A DNA stretch of 64,000 nucleotides from positions 12,722,787-12,786,786 of the forward strand of contig CM053264.1 of the NCBI GenBank assembly GCA_028583405.1. The letters run 5' to 3'. Positions within the stretch are counted from its first letter, which is position 1, and the number at the start of each line of letters is the position of its first letter. This DNA comes from Pogonophryne albipinna. Its lineage: Eukaryota > Chordata > Actinopteri > Perciformes > Artedidraconidae. Below the pieces are notes generated by a model. It was not told the DNA's origin, made no database searches, and saw only the letters and a list, made by a program, of their open reading frames with translations. Both the position numbers and the translations under genes were made by a program. Below, piece by piece: positions 51,569 through 64,000 of this stretch.

Positions 51569-53339
51569 ACATGGGCTTAAGTAAATTGGCTGCAGTAATA
51601 CATGCTGTTGTTTCAGACCATAGAGATAAAGAGATATCTGAGGTAAACGCTAAAGCTCAGTTTTTACTACAACACTCACCTATGCTCCACCAAAAATCCA
51701 ATAGCAATGTTTTCCATATTTTGATCTTTACCGGGACAATATTGTGAATTACTTTGGTCAGGATGCTATATTTTGCAAATCGTCCCGAGCCTAGTAGAAG
51801 TGTCAGGAAACAACAGGAGGCGATGACATGCAACAAAAGGCCCCCATCTGGAAATGAACCGTGATCAAATGGTATGCAGCTTAACAACGAGGCCACCAGA
51901 TGCAACAACCAATGTATTTCCAGAATATCACTTCCACTAAGCATAGCCATCACAGATGATGTTAATTTGTAATTCATCATGTAATTAATCCGTATGGTTT
52001 GAAGACAACATTATGTACAACTTTATCTCTCCTCAGGCAGCTCTGGAGATGATATCAGAAATCCACCATTCACCTGATGTAAAGGGATGTTTCCCCGCCA
52101 CTACACCCAGGTGTGATCACTCAGAGGTCTGATAGGCTCCAGGAAAGAAGCTCCTGAGTTAATTAGTTAAACTGGGGCAGACATCAGTCTCCTAACAAGT
52201 CTCTGTGCTGTCGCCGGGGAAGGGGAGGGAAGAGAGATGAAGAAGTGTGGCTGAGCCAGGGAAACATTATTGCAGTTTCTGGTTCTGTTTCAATACCTGG
52301 TGGCGAAGATTTCAGAGGAGGAGGAAAGGAAGGAAGATCTGAAGCTCATCCCTCACTCTTATCTGGACATGAGGGTTGTCAGGTCAAGTGTACAACCTTC
52401 CTGGTGCCACACTAATGATGGTCTCCCCTCCTTCCTCTGGGCTACAAGGTCAACCCCGTCACCCCCAACCTGCTTTATCATCCCTCAGCAGAAGCCTGCC
52501 GCTCTGACAGTCCTCATCCAGCTTTAAGAAAGATTTCTCTGCACTGGCGATAGTCCAATTTGCATTCTCAGTATCACGGCAAAAACACCTCGTACTGCAA
52601 ATGCTGAATCTGCACGTTCCTTTGTAAAAGTTTGCTTAAAGAAAAGTGTCTTTTGTTCTCCACGGAGGTAATTAGAGGTTCAGGGCCTTGCTTCAGGGCA
52701 CCTTAGAAATGATTGCAATGAAAAGGTAAGCTTAGCAGAGGATGCCGGTCTGAGTCAGAAGTGGAGGAACTGATAAGAGCAGGAACAGTGTTATTGGCCG
52801 AGCTGCTGTAGAGACTGTGATAAAGAGGCTGCAGATGTTTTACTTTGATCTTCTGCAGACGGTGATGGTGCAGTTTCTTTGTTTGAGTCTCTCTGCACCG
52901 CCTCACTGTGTAATCACTGGGTGCAGTCGTTTAAAGAGACAAAAAAAGGCTTCCTGAAGTAGTCAGAGTATGCATTTACAACATGTGGTTCATCTCAAAC
53001 TTTTAAAGACAATCAATCAGTGTTCAATTAGGCCAAGTGGGGTATTTAAATGTGATGTTAGGTGTCAGCTTTGAGCAGTTTCTATGTGTGTTTTTTTCTA
53101 TAGCTAGTGGGTTTGAATGTACTCTGCAATTATCCAAATCAATTGTGACTTGTATGTTCCTGCACGCTGAGCAGCGGAGGAGTTGAGAGTGACATCTGTT
53201 AAGCCTTAGAGCTGGAAGGCCAAAAAGTTACTGGGCTGGGCTCCCCCTTTGTTGCATTTACAGAAAATCAGCTGGAGGACAAATGGTGAGATTCCTACTC
53301 TGCGGGACGCACACACAACCATGCAGGAAGACACACCCC

Positions 53340-53341
<2 letters not shown>
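51569..53341. other. Non-coding, nothing recognised
   Basis: Unique DNA. CCACCAGATGCAAC near 51891-51904 is a partial CTCF-like match only. Confidence 0.5.

Positions 53342-53371
<30 letters not shown>
53342..53371. repeat. (TG)n microsatellite, 30 bp
   Basis: Short pure TG repeat. Confidence 0.95.
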
Positions 53372-53373
<2 letters not shown>

Positions 53374-54526
53374 CCGTAGACGCACAATGGCTGCCTCATT
53401 ACATGGTTGGATTAAACAGAAACATTCAGTTGGAGCGAACATCAAGGCTCTGATTTCTATCTTTTTCTTGACATAACCTCAAAGGAAGATCCTCAATCAG
53501 CTCTTAAGTCTCTTTGGGATGTTTAATGTTAACCTTATCTTAAAGTGAAGATGACATTGTTTCAGTCACTTAGCATTTCCTCTGATTTACATCTTCTGAA
53601 TTGTCAGCGAGGGAATTGCAAAACTCTGCGCTCTGACAAAGATGGATTTGCTCTATTCTCCCTCCCTGACGCAAAGCTCCGGCTTCGTGACTAATCGGCT
53701 GCTAAATCATCTGAATTTTAGTGACATTTGATGCACTGCCTGCTCATCAGGCGCTAAACCCGAGCAGCGGCAGAATAACAAAGCGGTTAGTTAAGTTGGC
53801 TTCCCTGTCGATATGATGGGTGAGAGCATCAGATAAATCCCCCAAACTACACACAGAACAAAGAGTGACTCTGACGGGGTTTGAAGAGTAACGTCTGATT
53901 TCAATACACAACATGAGTCAGCTCTCCAGGTCAGCCAAGTTCAAGAGAGCACAGAAGAATCTGCTTTTAGAGAACAAAGGGCATGCTACATTTAACGCTA
54001 ACAGCTAACAGGAGTCTTTCATTATAAACAAGTGGCTCTTTCTTCTAAATCTTCCTTTTATATGAACTATGGAAGACACTATGAAGACAGTCCTGAGTAG
54101 ACAACAAGCTTCGTGTTGTACTCTGCAGGTTGACAAATTAAAATACAATCTTATTACAACAAAGAATACTTTATAACAAGAGTATAACAGGTATGAATAA
54201 AAGACAATATGGATTATGTCGTAGATAAGTATTCACAGAGTGCGTTCTTATCACATTTTTTGTACCCAGCAGCATCTAACAATAATTCCTAATAAACTCA
54301 TTAATCAATTAGTCATTCATCCTGACGTGGGGACAGCAGGATATGAAGAAAATACATGTGGGAATGGATTGACCAATTCAAAAATAACAAATCAATTCAA
54401 TTCAATGCATTTTACATGAAGGCCTATTGCACTGGAGGTTTACCTGCCAGCTTTTGCTAAATTAAATATTTAGATTTTATATCTAAAAAAGATTCAAGAT
54501 CTTCTGGAATGAAAATTTAATATTCT
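53372..54526. other. Non-coding; weak regulatory candidate at about 53545-53815
   Basis: The named part is unique and of balanced composition (CTTCGTGACTAATCGGCTGC, ATCAGGCGCTAAACCCGAGC). The rest is AT-rich with nothing recognised. Confidence 0.3.
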
Positions 54527-54715
54527 TTAAATATTGTCTTCGGGTCAAATCTGACCGATTCACTACTTTCATCAATCCTAACTTTTTTGTTTTACATTCG
54601 ATTGCATTAATCACCACTTTCATTGAATTTTGGATGATTTAGTCAACTTTGGCATTCCCGGTCAAAAATGACCGCCATAAAGAAAAGGAATTAGTAACCA
54701 TCCAGATCAGTTAAA

Positions 54716-54738
54716 ACACACACACACACACACACACC
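54716..54738. repeat. (CA)n microsatellite, 23 bp
   Basis: Corresponds to the TG run 8157-8189 in the other MITE copy, here interrupted by an inserted repeat. Confidence 0.9.
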
Positions 54739-54739
54739 A

Positions 54740-55004
54740 TGTATACATCACTTCAGGGGACATTACATTGACTTACATGCATTTACTGGAGACTTATCCT
54801 AACCTTAACCATAACCAACACATGCCTAACCCTAACCCTTACCCTTAACCTTACCCTTAACCTAACCAAGTCTTCACCCTAAAATGAATGATTCCCTCCA
54901 ACAAGACAACAACCTCCAATTTGTCCCCATAAGGGAGGCGAGTCCCCACACGTGACTGTGTAAACAGATTTAGGTCCCCACAAGGATGGTAATGCTAGGA
55001 CACA
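54740..55004. repeat. CA-associated repeat with degenerate telomere-like block
   Basis: Carries GTCCCCACAAGGATGGTAAT and a 54813-54867 block of CCTAACCCTAACCCTTACCC-like words. This type of repeat (CCCTAACC words, GTCCCCACAAGG, then ACACAC) is widespread in fish, and it lies exactly within the CA run of the host MITE. It is not a functional telomere. Confidence 0.6.
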
Positions 55005-55055
55005 CACGATGTGTTCCCCCCTTTATGTGCCCGTCCCCCCATGTGAATCACACCT

Positions 55056-55282
<227 letters not shown>

Positions 55283-55829
55283 AACAATTTGATACATTTC
55301 AGTGTCTATTCTTTGTATATTTACTGCAGTTTTTCATGTATACCAGTAATCTGATACAATATGTACAGTTTGAAAGGGTGTAATGAAATTTGGTGATGAT
55401 TAATGGTTTTTGTGTTAATGTAATAGCAGTTAAAACCAAAGTAAGGGGGGGGGGGAACGAAGACAATAGGAGGGTTAAATGCTTTTTTGGTGTGGACCTT
55501 CTTCTTTTATTGTACAAAAATGTGTCTGTTTTATAAATGAATATTTAGGTGGGAGTCTTTTTTAAAGATTATTTTGTAAATAACATTTGCAAATGGTGGC
55601 TGAAGTCGTACAAATTCCCATGTTAAATATATTCCTCATAGTAATAAATCCCTCCACAGACCCCCCCTTTAAGAAATGTTCCTGCTTTCAAATCACTTCA
55701 TCTTCCCCTCGGTGTGATGCGTGTGCAACCCCCGTATCTCACAGAAATCCCCTGTAGTCTTGCATTAGGTTGAGTTGCCACGTTTGCACAAAAAAAAGGA
55801 AATCTGAATTATAAATAAAAGGTAATGAT

Positions 55830-56000
55830 GCTATTATCATGCTCTCTTACTATCCTGAGCGCCGCGCCTCACCTTTCTATTTGAATAATGATTTATAATC
55901 ATATTAGTTCTCTCCGGAGCCCTGCTCTGGAAAAGTAAAAAGCTATTATCCAGTTGTCAGCTTCCAGGAGACGCCGCGGGAGATGGAGCGATGATGCTGA
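55830..56000. promoter_or_regulatory. Putative conserved block
   Basis: Unique DNA with ATTTGAATAATGATTTATAA and GAGCGCCGCGCCTCACC, ending next to a short CA run (about 55999-56021). No ORF. Called on composition and motifs only. Confidence 0.3.
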
Positions 56001-56021
56001 CACACACACACACACACACAC

Positions 56022-57240
56022 ATACTGTAGCTACACACTCTTGTGCAAGTAGAAACACACCCGGAGCATGAATATATGCACATGCAGATCAGTTCTGCAT
56101 GCACACACAATCAATAGTGCAAATACACATCAGCTTGCACACACCCGACATGCCTTTTCTTTTTCAGCCTCAGTAGATGAAAAGATTTCGAGCAACAATG
56201 CGGTTTGAAAATTGTCGTGTTTGTTCAACGCAGCTCGGAGTGCCAGGTGGGCGGGACTAACAGCCGCAGAATCACTTGTCAATCACACATTTCTGACTTT
56301 AAAACACGCTAATGTATATGACCGCAAGTTAGGAATCAATATGGGTTTAAAAACAAATTATAAAATGATGTTTTGAAGCCGTTTTATCTCAGGAGGAACG
56401 CTGCAATGGAACTACGATATAATGATTGATATAGGATACGTTTTTATCATTATTTAAATTCACAACAACATATTAAATTATCATAGAGTGCTATTGTGTG
56501 TCCTGCAAGGGTCTGAACAAATATATATTACTTGCCTTTAAAGAATATTGCACCTCCTGAGATTTGGATATACTGTTTCTGTTATTAAACCCTACTATAA
56601 ATGTTCCAATTCGATCAATTGTATGCATTATTACTGTTAATACAATATATCTTATACACATATTACCAGCACAAAAGGTCTGTGTGTAAGGCAAAGCAGT
56701 GAGACACATTTGGATGACAATACATTAGACACAAATAGCACAGTTAACCCAGAATGTAGTCTAAATGACAGCAGATATACCATCATGTAATAGACACAGA
56801 TTTAGATAGATAGTGAGCGGCAGAGAAAATAAGATATCATGCATCACTGATCAATACTGTCAGCTGCTCGGCCTAATCCTCCAAAACACATGGAGACAGA
56901 ACACGACGGCGGGTTATATCAGGAGTGATCTGAGAAATATAAATGTGTTTACACTGAGCATTTAAAGAAAACACATTTGGTTTGCAATTTGTCATTGAGC
57001 CATTTTTTACACGACAGGTCTGAGATTGACAAATCAGATGGTGGCAATAATGAAAAATATACGGTATAAGAGTGTTTTCTAGCGAGTGTTTTGACTTTAT
57101 TTCTTGAACTAGTGAACTCGCCGAATACAACTCTTTGTGGTTGCTTATTTTCTACTGAAATTCATCTTAATCAACAAGATAACTCGTCTTATTTTACACA
57201 TTTTAACATTTAACTGGAACTAGATAGAAGTAAGTGATAG
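56022..57240. other. Non-coding, nothing recognised
   Basis: Unique AT-rich DNA; short minus-strand frames show no domain. Confidence 0.5.
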
Positions 57241-57324
57241 CCCTATGGCACATGTGTCAAACTCAAGGCCCGGGGGCCAAATCAGGCCCGTGGTGGATTT
57301 AATTTCGGCCCGCAGGATAATTTT

Positions 57325-58151
57325 TAGTGGTGCACGATAATTATCGGTCCGATATTAGGAATTATGACGTCATCCCGATAAACCCGATAAAAGTATTAAT
57401 AGCCCCGATAATATACAATATATTTTTTGGGTAAAAAAAAAGAAGAAGATCCTGCGGTGTGGGTGGGTTGGGATGAGGGGCGCTTGATTTTCACTCGGCT
57501 CCTCCCGTTTTGCCAGTACTGTGGTATTAGTGGTTTAGGAAGAGGGGAGTTCTTCACAAATCCAGCGCTCCCTAACTCATGCCTGGCTGTGACGTAAATG
57601 GTGTGCGGCCGTGAAGCCAGGACAGTAAACAAACATGTCGTCGGTAGTATGGGACTATTTCAAAGTTTCAGAGTTAGATAGTTCGCTTGCTATTTGTATT
57701 CAAATGCAGAAGTTCCACGAGGAGGGGAAAAGGCAACGAGCTATAATACTTCCAACCTGATTAGTCACCTGAAACATCGCCATCGCTACGATGGTGTGTT
57801 AAAAGCGTACGAAGACGCCTGCGCTGCTAAACTAGCGGTGAATCCAAAGCCAGCTGCAAAGGCACCGGGGCTTTTACCCATCGACGAGGCTTTTGAAAAA
57901 GGCAAGAACTTTATTTGGGAAAATAAATATGGTCACTCTGAAGAGTCAAAACTGTTCTCGGCTTTGTTTTGTTCATAGTAGTAATGCTCATGTCATTTGC
58001 TCACTACTAGTCTTTTTTTTACCACCAGGTGTGCAAAAACTACAGGTACATTTAATATATATATATTATATTATTATCGGTATCGGTCTTGAGAAGCAGG
58101 AAGTTATCGGTATCGGTATCAGTTTCAAAAAACCAATATCGTGCATCCCTA
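57325..58151 (+). mobile_element. Internally deleted hAT element with BED finger stub
   Basis: The 827-bp element has ends TAGTGGTGCACGATA and, inverted, TAGGGATGCACGATA, with a perfect 8-bp duplication ATAATTTT (57317-57324, 58152-58159). Subterminal ATCGGTATCGG-type repeats are typical of this hAT group. The first part of a transposase is present on the + strand and the rest is deleted. Confidence 0.93.
57635..57978 (+). pseudogene. hAT transposase N-terminus (BED zinc finger), broken
   Basis: From the ATG at 57635 the frame reads SSVVWDYFKVSE and reaches the first zinc-finger Cys (LAICIQ). The continuation (NAEVPRGGEKATSYNTSNLI, SHLKHRHRYDGVLKAYEDAC) is in another frame, open to the stop at 57976-57978. 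The shift near 57704 removes the expected second Cys of the CxxC pair; a 4-bp loss would explain it (inference). The His pair SHLKHRH is present. BED fingers bind DNA in ZBED-type hAT transposases. All catalytic parts are missing. Confidence 0.85.
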
Positions 58152-58661
58152 ATAATTTTTAATTACTATTAGATCTGGCCCTCCGGTATATTGCACGCAC
58201 ACCTTCACTCCATCCTGAGGGTCTCCTCCGCTCAGAGCCTGACCCCAAACATTGATGAGATGCCAAGTATCTGAACTAGCATCACAGAGCAGCACACTGA
58301 GTTTAATGGATGTTTCCTTCTGCACTTTCTCTCTCACGACAACAGGGCATGTTTGGTTTTCTCTTTGAGGGGAATAGTTTTGTTGAAGCTGTTGTTGGCC
58401 TGTGGAAAAATGTACTCATAAGAAATGACTCTGGAAAAGCTGCAGATAGAGCCATAAGAAATGAATGCAACTGATTATTTAATGTTTAATGTTGTTTTTA
58501 TAGGCAATCATTTAAGCTTTGTTAGTTCCAGGTTGAATATGTGCAATAAGTTCATTTCAATAAGTGTTCCAATAAACATTGAACCAGTCCGGCCCTCGAC
58601 GAGCACCCATTTTTATATTTTGGCCCACTGTGTATTTGAGTTTGACCCCCCTGCTCTAAGG

Positions 58662-59388
<727 letters not shown>

Positions 59389-59559
59389 CGTACAGACATC
59401 TAATCTGGTGCGATTTACATTTGGTGTCAGGGTGTCATGTCTGCTGAATGTGATCTTCCATGAACAGATTTAACCCCCAGGAGGAATTGAATACAGATCA
59501 AAATGGTCAGAATGCACCTTTAAAAATGTAAAGATGGCACTCACACAAACACACATTCG

Positions 59560-59972
<413 letters not shown>

Positions 59973-60309
59973 TTGTATTTCCACCATCCTTTGTCATTTT
60001 TCTACCTATAGGTTAGGGAAATAGTGCTATGGTAAATAAACTATGGTTAAGGTTGGTTTGAGCACCTAAAACACTTGAAATAGTAAGATAAATATTGTAT
60101 TTTCAGTTCATAAAAAAGGCAAGTTTTTCCGCTTAAGACGCCTCATGTATTTTAAGGAACAACTCGAATGCCTCAAATTGAAAAAGCATCCAATGCAGAA
60201 CGAAAACAAGCTGAACAGTATTGACATTTTTTCCCATTGTCCAATCAGATTAGTTGAAAGGTGGGCCTTGATGCATAATGTTAAATTATACTTTAACGCT
60301 GTCATTTCA

Positions 60310-60557
60310 GTGTTTTGCTACTTCTACTCGACTACAATTCAGATGTAAATCATGTACTTTTCCTCCACTACATTGATGTAATACCTTACAGACGTGGATG
60401 AATGATGTGAAATATAATCAAGTCCTAAATCAGACTTTAGATCTGAGTAAATTCACAAGCTACCCAATACTGGACTCTTACTGTAACAGAGTATTCCTAC
60501 ACTCTGGTACTTCTACTTTTACTCAAGTACAAGACCTGAGTGCTTCTCCCACCTCTG
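60310..60557. mobile_element. Fragment of the CAGAGGTGG hAT-like repeat family
   Basis: Matches the 6540-7215 copy in the same orientation: TTTTGCTACTTCTACTCGAC, CAGACTTTAGATCTGAGTAA, CTCAAGTACAAGACCTGAGT, ending ...CCCACCTCTG. It lacks the six-unit minisatellite of that copy (one unit only). The left end is truncated. Confidence 0.75.
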
Positions 60558-62029
60558 CTGAACAGCTTAACCCGGTGCCAACTCTCCCCTCCTCCCTGAT
60601 TGTGGGGGAGTGTGTGAGACAGGTATTGGTGGCCAGCTGCTCTGAACAGGTGTACAGACTGTGTTTTCCCTTCGGACGGATCTGTGCACTTGGCTGCGGA
60701 CCAGACTGACAAATAAAGCCCCTCTCCCCCCTAGTTTTTGTCTTTTTTCCCCCATCTCCTCTCCCAGGCAGCACAGAGGTGTGTGTCTCTCCCCAGCCAC
60801 CCCTCCTTTGTCTTGGTTGGTCGGCAGCAGTGGCACACATACAAACACACACACACACACACACAGCCATGCATGACCAGACAAACAGTTTTCAGTGCAG
60901 GAGGCTGATGGGAGAGTAACTACGCATGAAGAGAGACAGACAGAAAGACAGGTGCTTTGAGGTGTCTTGATATTTCTTCACTGGTTTCTACACTGCAAAA
61001 AATATATTTCATATTACTGTAATAGAGATCCAGAAACAGAACCGCCTCAGTGCTCTGATCCAGCTGGACTTTACACCGCAGGATCCTCCCTGTTCCTCGA
61101 CTAAACAAAGACAGCATTTACTCATTTACCCGACACATGTTCGTGGTAAAAACAAAGGCAAAATCAGAGCTTAGACTCCAGTAACATCATCTCTCGTGCA
61201 AGTCTTCCCTAGATGAACTCGCGTTTTCTTTTGAAGCACTTCCTCGGGTCGCGGGGTCACATATGAGGTCACATCCTGTCTTTTCTGATCAGGCCTGAGG
61301 GAGCGGCTGCAGATGTGGGGGCTGAGAGGTCGAGCTGCTCATGAAAAGAGATAGCAAACGCATCTTCCTTTACTTTCTTGAGTTTCTCAGGAGGTTAAAT
61401 GCTTCTTTCTGGTGGGGTTTCTCTCATGGGTGAAGTGACCAATGTGCACTGAGTAGCCTTTTATATGTAACCCATAACCTGTGTACTGCACTTCCACTTA
61501 ACTAGGGAAGATTCCAGCCAATGATAAGGAATAATACAGCATGTGGGTCAGTCCAGGGATTTTTGGCCAGATCGAAACATCGCTTTAAAGTAACTTTTTA
61601 TTCATCTTTTCTACACATGTTTACGAAATGACATTGTCGGGTAGGGTATGGACTTCAGAGCGGATCGTTAGATGTCAAATTAAGCTACTTACAGCACAGG
61701 AAAATCAAGGACTATTGTTTTGAGGGAGGAATCTAAATTGACATGACTTTCGTTAAGCATGTACCCTTCATTATGGAACCAAAATCAACCAAAAATTGCC
61801 TCTCCTGCTTCAAAACGCAATGGTTATTAAGTTGAATTTAGCTTTGGTAGATGAGTATACAAATAAAAACATGGCTACAGCTTTTCTTTAAAGACTATTT
61901 GACCCTGGAACGATACACAATCTCTTTGGCACTACAACGAACAATAACCCCGCTCTATAAAATAGATGAACAGCCTGTAATACCTGGCCACTGCTTTGTC
62001 AATAATGGTGGTGGAGGCGCTAATAGAGC
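60558..62029. other. Non-coding, nothing recognised
   Basis: Unique DNA with a 22-bp CA run near 60844-60865. Frames at 60523-60884 on the minus strand overlap each other and look like non-coding DNA. Confidence 0.5.
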
Positions 62030-62227
62030 ATTATGGGAGCCCAGGGACCGATGCTGACAGGTGATTTATGTCGCCTCTGACAAATTCGGCCCTCGAACGC
62101 AACCCTGATAAAAGAAGAGCTAGATTGGAACAAGCAGGATGATGAATAGACTGCATGAGCCAGAGACCCGTCTCATTAGAGAGCGGAAAAGAGAGCCGGC
62201 CATTTAGCTAATGTAGCGAGTCATTGC

Positions 62228-62275
<48 letters not shown>

Positions 62276-62520
62276 ACCAGCTTGTTCTTGCCGCAGCAGT
62301 AGCAGGTTGGAAATTAATGACACACTAAATATATGGCGAGGAAGCTTGACCCCGCATAATGGCGACATATAGGATTAACCTTGGTTGTCACTTGGGGCCA
62401 TTGTTAGCCCACATGCTGCTACAAGTAAACACGGGGCCGCGGATCAGAAACATTTATTTGTGAATCCCTGTGCAGCCGAATAAAGGCAAAAAAAAACATG
62501 CTGATTTATTCCCTCACTGC
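62030..62520. promoter_or_regulatory. Putative conserved block interrupted by a TG array
   Basis: About 450 bp of unique, balanced DNA on both sides of a 43-bp TG array. Motifs include GGAAATTAATGACACACTAA and GGCCATTTAGCTAATGTAGC. No ORF. The TG array may have grown inside the element. Confidence 0.35.
62230..62272. repeat. (TG)n microsatellite, 43 bp
   Basis: Flanked by GCGCG and GCGC. Confidence 0.96.
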
Positions 62521-63539
62521 TCCAGGGGATAACGCGCTGCATTTAGGATTAAAGGATTCAAAGTTTGCGTTTAATACATAGTCAAAGCTTGAATAGACGC
62601 AGGGAGGCGAAGGCAAAGCACGGTGGATTACAAGAGATGAGTTTTTATTAAAAAAGGTGGTGTCCTCGATGTCCTTTGAGGTCAACAACTTTGATTCAGA
62701 GAAACTGGGATTTGTCACTTTTTACTGGTGTTTTATGATAAAAAACAACATTGAGAATAATTGTTACTGGCAGCGCTACATGTGGAAACCTTCTCAAATG
62801 TACTTCTGTAAAGAAATACACTAACCAACAGACTTAAGAGCAATAAACAACCAGTGTTTTCAACATTTTCTCGGTCTAAAAAGGTCAAGCTGAAGGCCAT
62901 ATTTTGATATATCTTCATCTTGGTTTTAAAAACATTCTGACTAACTTTATCAATAAGAAAGCAACTGTTAACAAAATTACATTACTCTAATAAGAAGTAG
63001 TTAAAGTCAGATCCATCTCAAAATCAGATACATCGTCCAGGAGAGTCTGTACTGTAATTTCTGCCAAGATTTTTCTGATAATTCCCAGAATAAATGAAAA
63101 CATTGATGCTAGAGGAGAAGAGGACCCTGAAGTCAGTCAGATTCATCCTCTTGGGACCATCAATGTCTGTACGATAACCCATATAGTTGTTCCCATCCTC
63201 ACGGTGATATCACGGCTACAAAACATAGAAAGCTGGATCCATAACATCGTCGCTCACCTTCAGCTGATCCACATTTTTTTGAAAAGCCTCCTGCTTTTAT
63301 TGCCATGATGGATTTCCCATTTAGCTTGACCCTATATTCATTAAAAGAGTATTTAAGCCCGTTAGAAAGGGAGAGGAGAGAGGCCCCTTAGGGACTGTGT
63401 TTGCTCTGCTGGCCCCCCGCCTGTGACACACACTTTCTCCCTCACACACACTGCTCCCCTCGGCCCATAACTCTCCGTCAGACAGGGCTTGTTAGGTGTG
63501 GAGGGCCGGGGAGGAGGGTCCAGGTTTTATTAGTGGCAG
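62521..63539. other. Non-coding, nothing recognised
   Basis: Unique DNA without a credible ORF. Confidence 0.5.

Positions 63540-64000
<461 letters not shown>

Larger units (their letters stand above)
57249..58653. mobile_element. hAT MITE copy 2 (inverted) carrying a nested hAT
   Basis: Ends CACATGTGTCAAACTCAA and, inverted, CAGGGGGGTCAAACTCAA match copy 1 at 9663-10240 in the opposite orientation. The flanking octamers CCCTATGG (57241-57248) and CTCTAAGG (58654-58661) agree at 6 of 8 bases, an aged target duplication. Subtracting the nested element and its duplication leaves 570 bp, against 578 bp for copy 1. Confidence 0.9.

Noticed and set aside
54813..54867. Interstitial telomere from a chromosome fusion
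   Set aside because: Words are degenerate, only about 55 bp, and belong to a dispersed repeat within a CA run.
60211..60218. CTGAACAG octamer also found right after 60557, as a possible target duplication of the 60310-60557 repeat
   Set aside because: The sequence next to it does not begin like the known element end, so the match may be chance.

Overview
The window looks like nuclear DNA from a ray-finned fish, probably a teleost. It is AT-rich, intron-bearing and gene-poor. It has a very high load of (CA)n/(TG)n microsatellites (about 2.3 kb, roughly 3.5%), a Tc1 transposon of the kind common in fish, several hAT- and TTAA-type DNA elements, a tRNA-derived SINE with a fish L2-type tail, and LINE tails. 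The single recognisable host gene is a vertebrate engrailed-1 gene whose protein lacks the long alanine tracts of mammalian EN1. I cannot name the species.

Layout. 1-13,500 is upstream DNA. It holds a near-intact Tc1 element (1543-2990), a 12-bp minisatellite (3512-3667), a hAT-like element (5960-7703) with a second hAT-type element nested inside it (6475-7219), a TTAA-flanked MITE (7817-8409), a hAT MITE (9663-10240), a strong CTCF-type motif (11088-11101) and a likely enhancer block (about 11940-12540). 13,490-19,380 is engrailed-1 on the + strand: a CCAAT-type promoter region, exon 1 (13858-14353), a 4,393-bp intron, and exon 2 (18747-19069) with the homeodomain, followed by a short 3' UTR. 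The intron carries a local duplication split by a transposon near the donor, and LINE tails plus a GATA array near the acceptor. 19,380-33,340 is non-coding DNA with large CA/TG arrays and several TAATTA-containing stretches that look like conserved elements.

33,347-39,369 is a roughly 6-kb repeat dominated by about 120 tandem copies of a 37-bp unit. It is split by a 1,127-bp hAT-type insertion and contains a higher-order duplication of about 30 units. 39,380-64,000 is again without genes. It holds a 5'-truncated LINE (45,873-46,769), a TTAA MITE with a 27-G run (49,734-50,533), a MITE carrying a SINE (51,120-51,563), a second copy of the TTAA MITE with an expanded CA array (54,531-55,474), a second copy of the hAT MITE with a BED-finger hAT element inserted in it (57,249-58,653), and more putative regulatory blocks close to CA/TG arrays.

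The arrangement of one developmental homeobox gene inside a long gene desert, with transposons in between and candidate regulatory islands spread over both flanks, is what is expected for engrailed-1. The regulatory calls rest on composition and motifs only, because no alignment was possible. The most notable items are the 37-bp array with its history, the nested and paired transposons with readable target-site duplications, and the paired inverted CA/TG arrays just downstream of engrailed.
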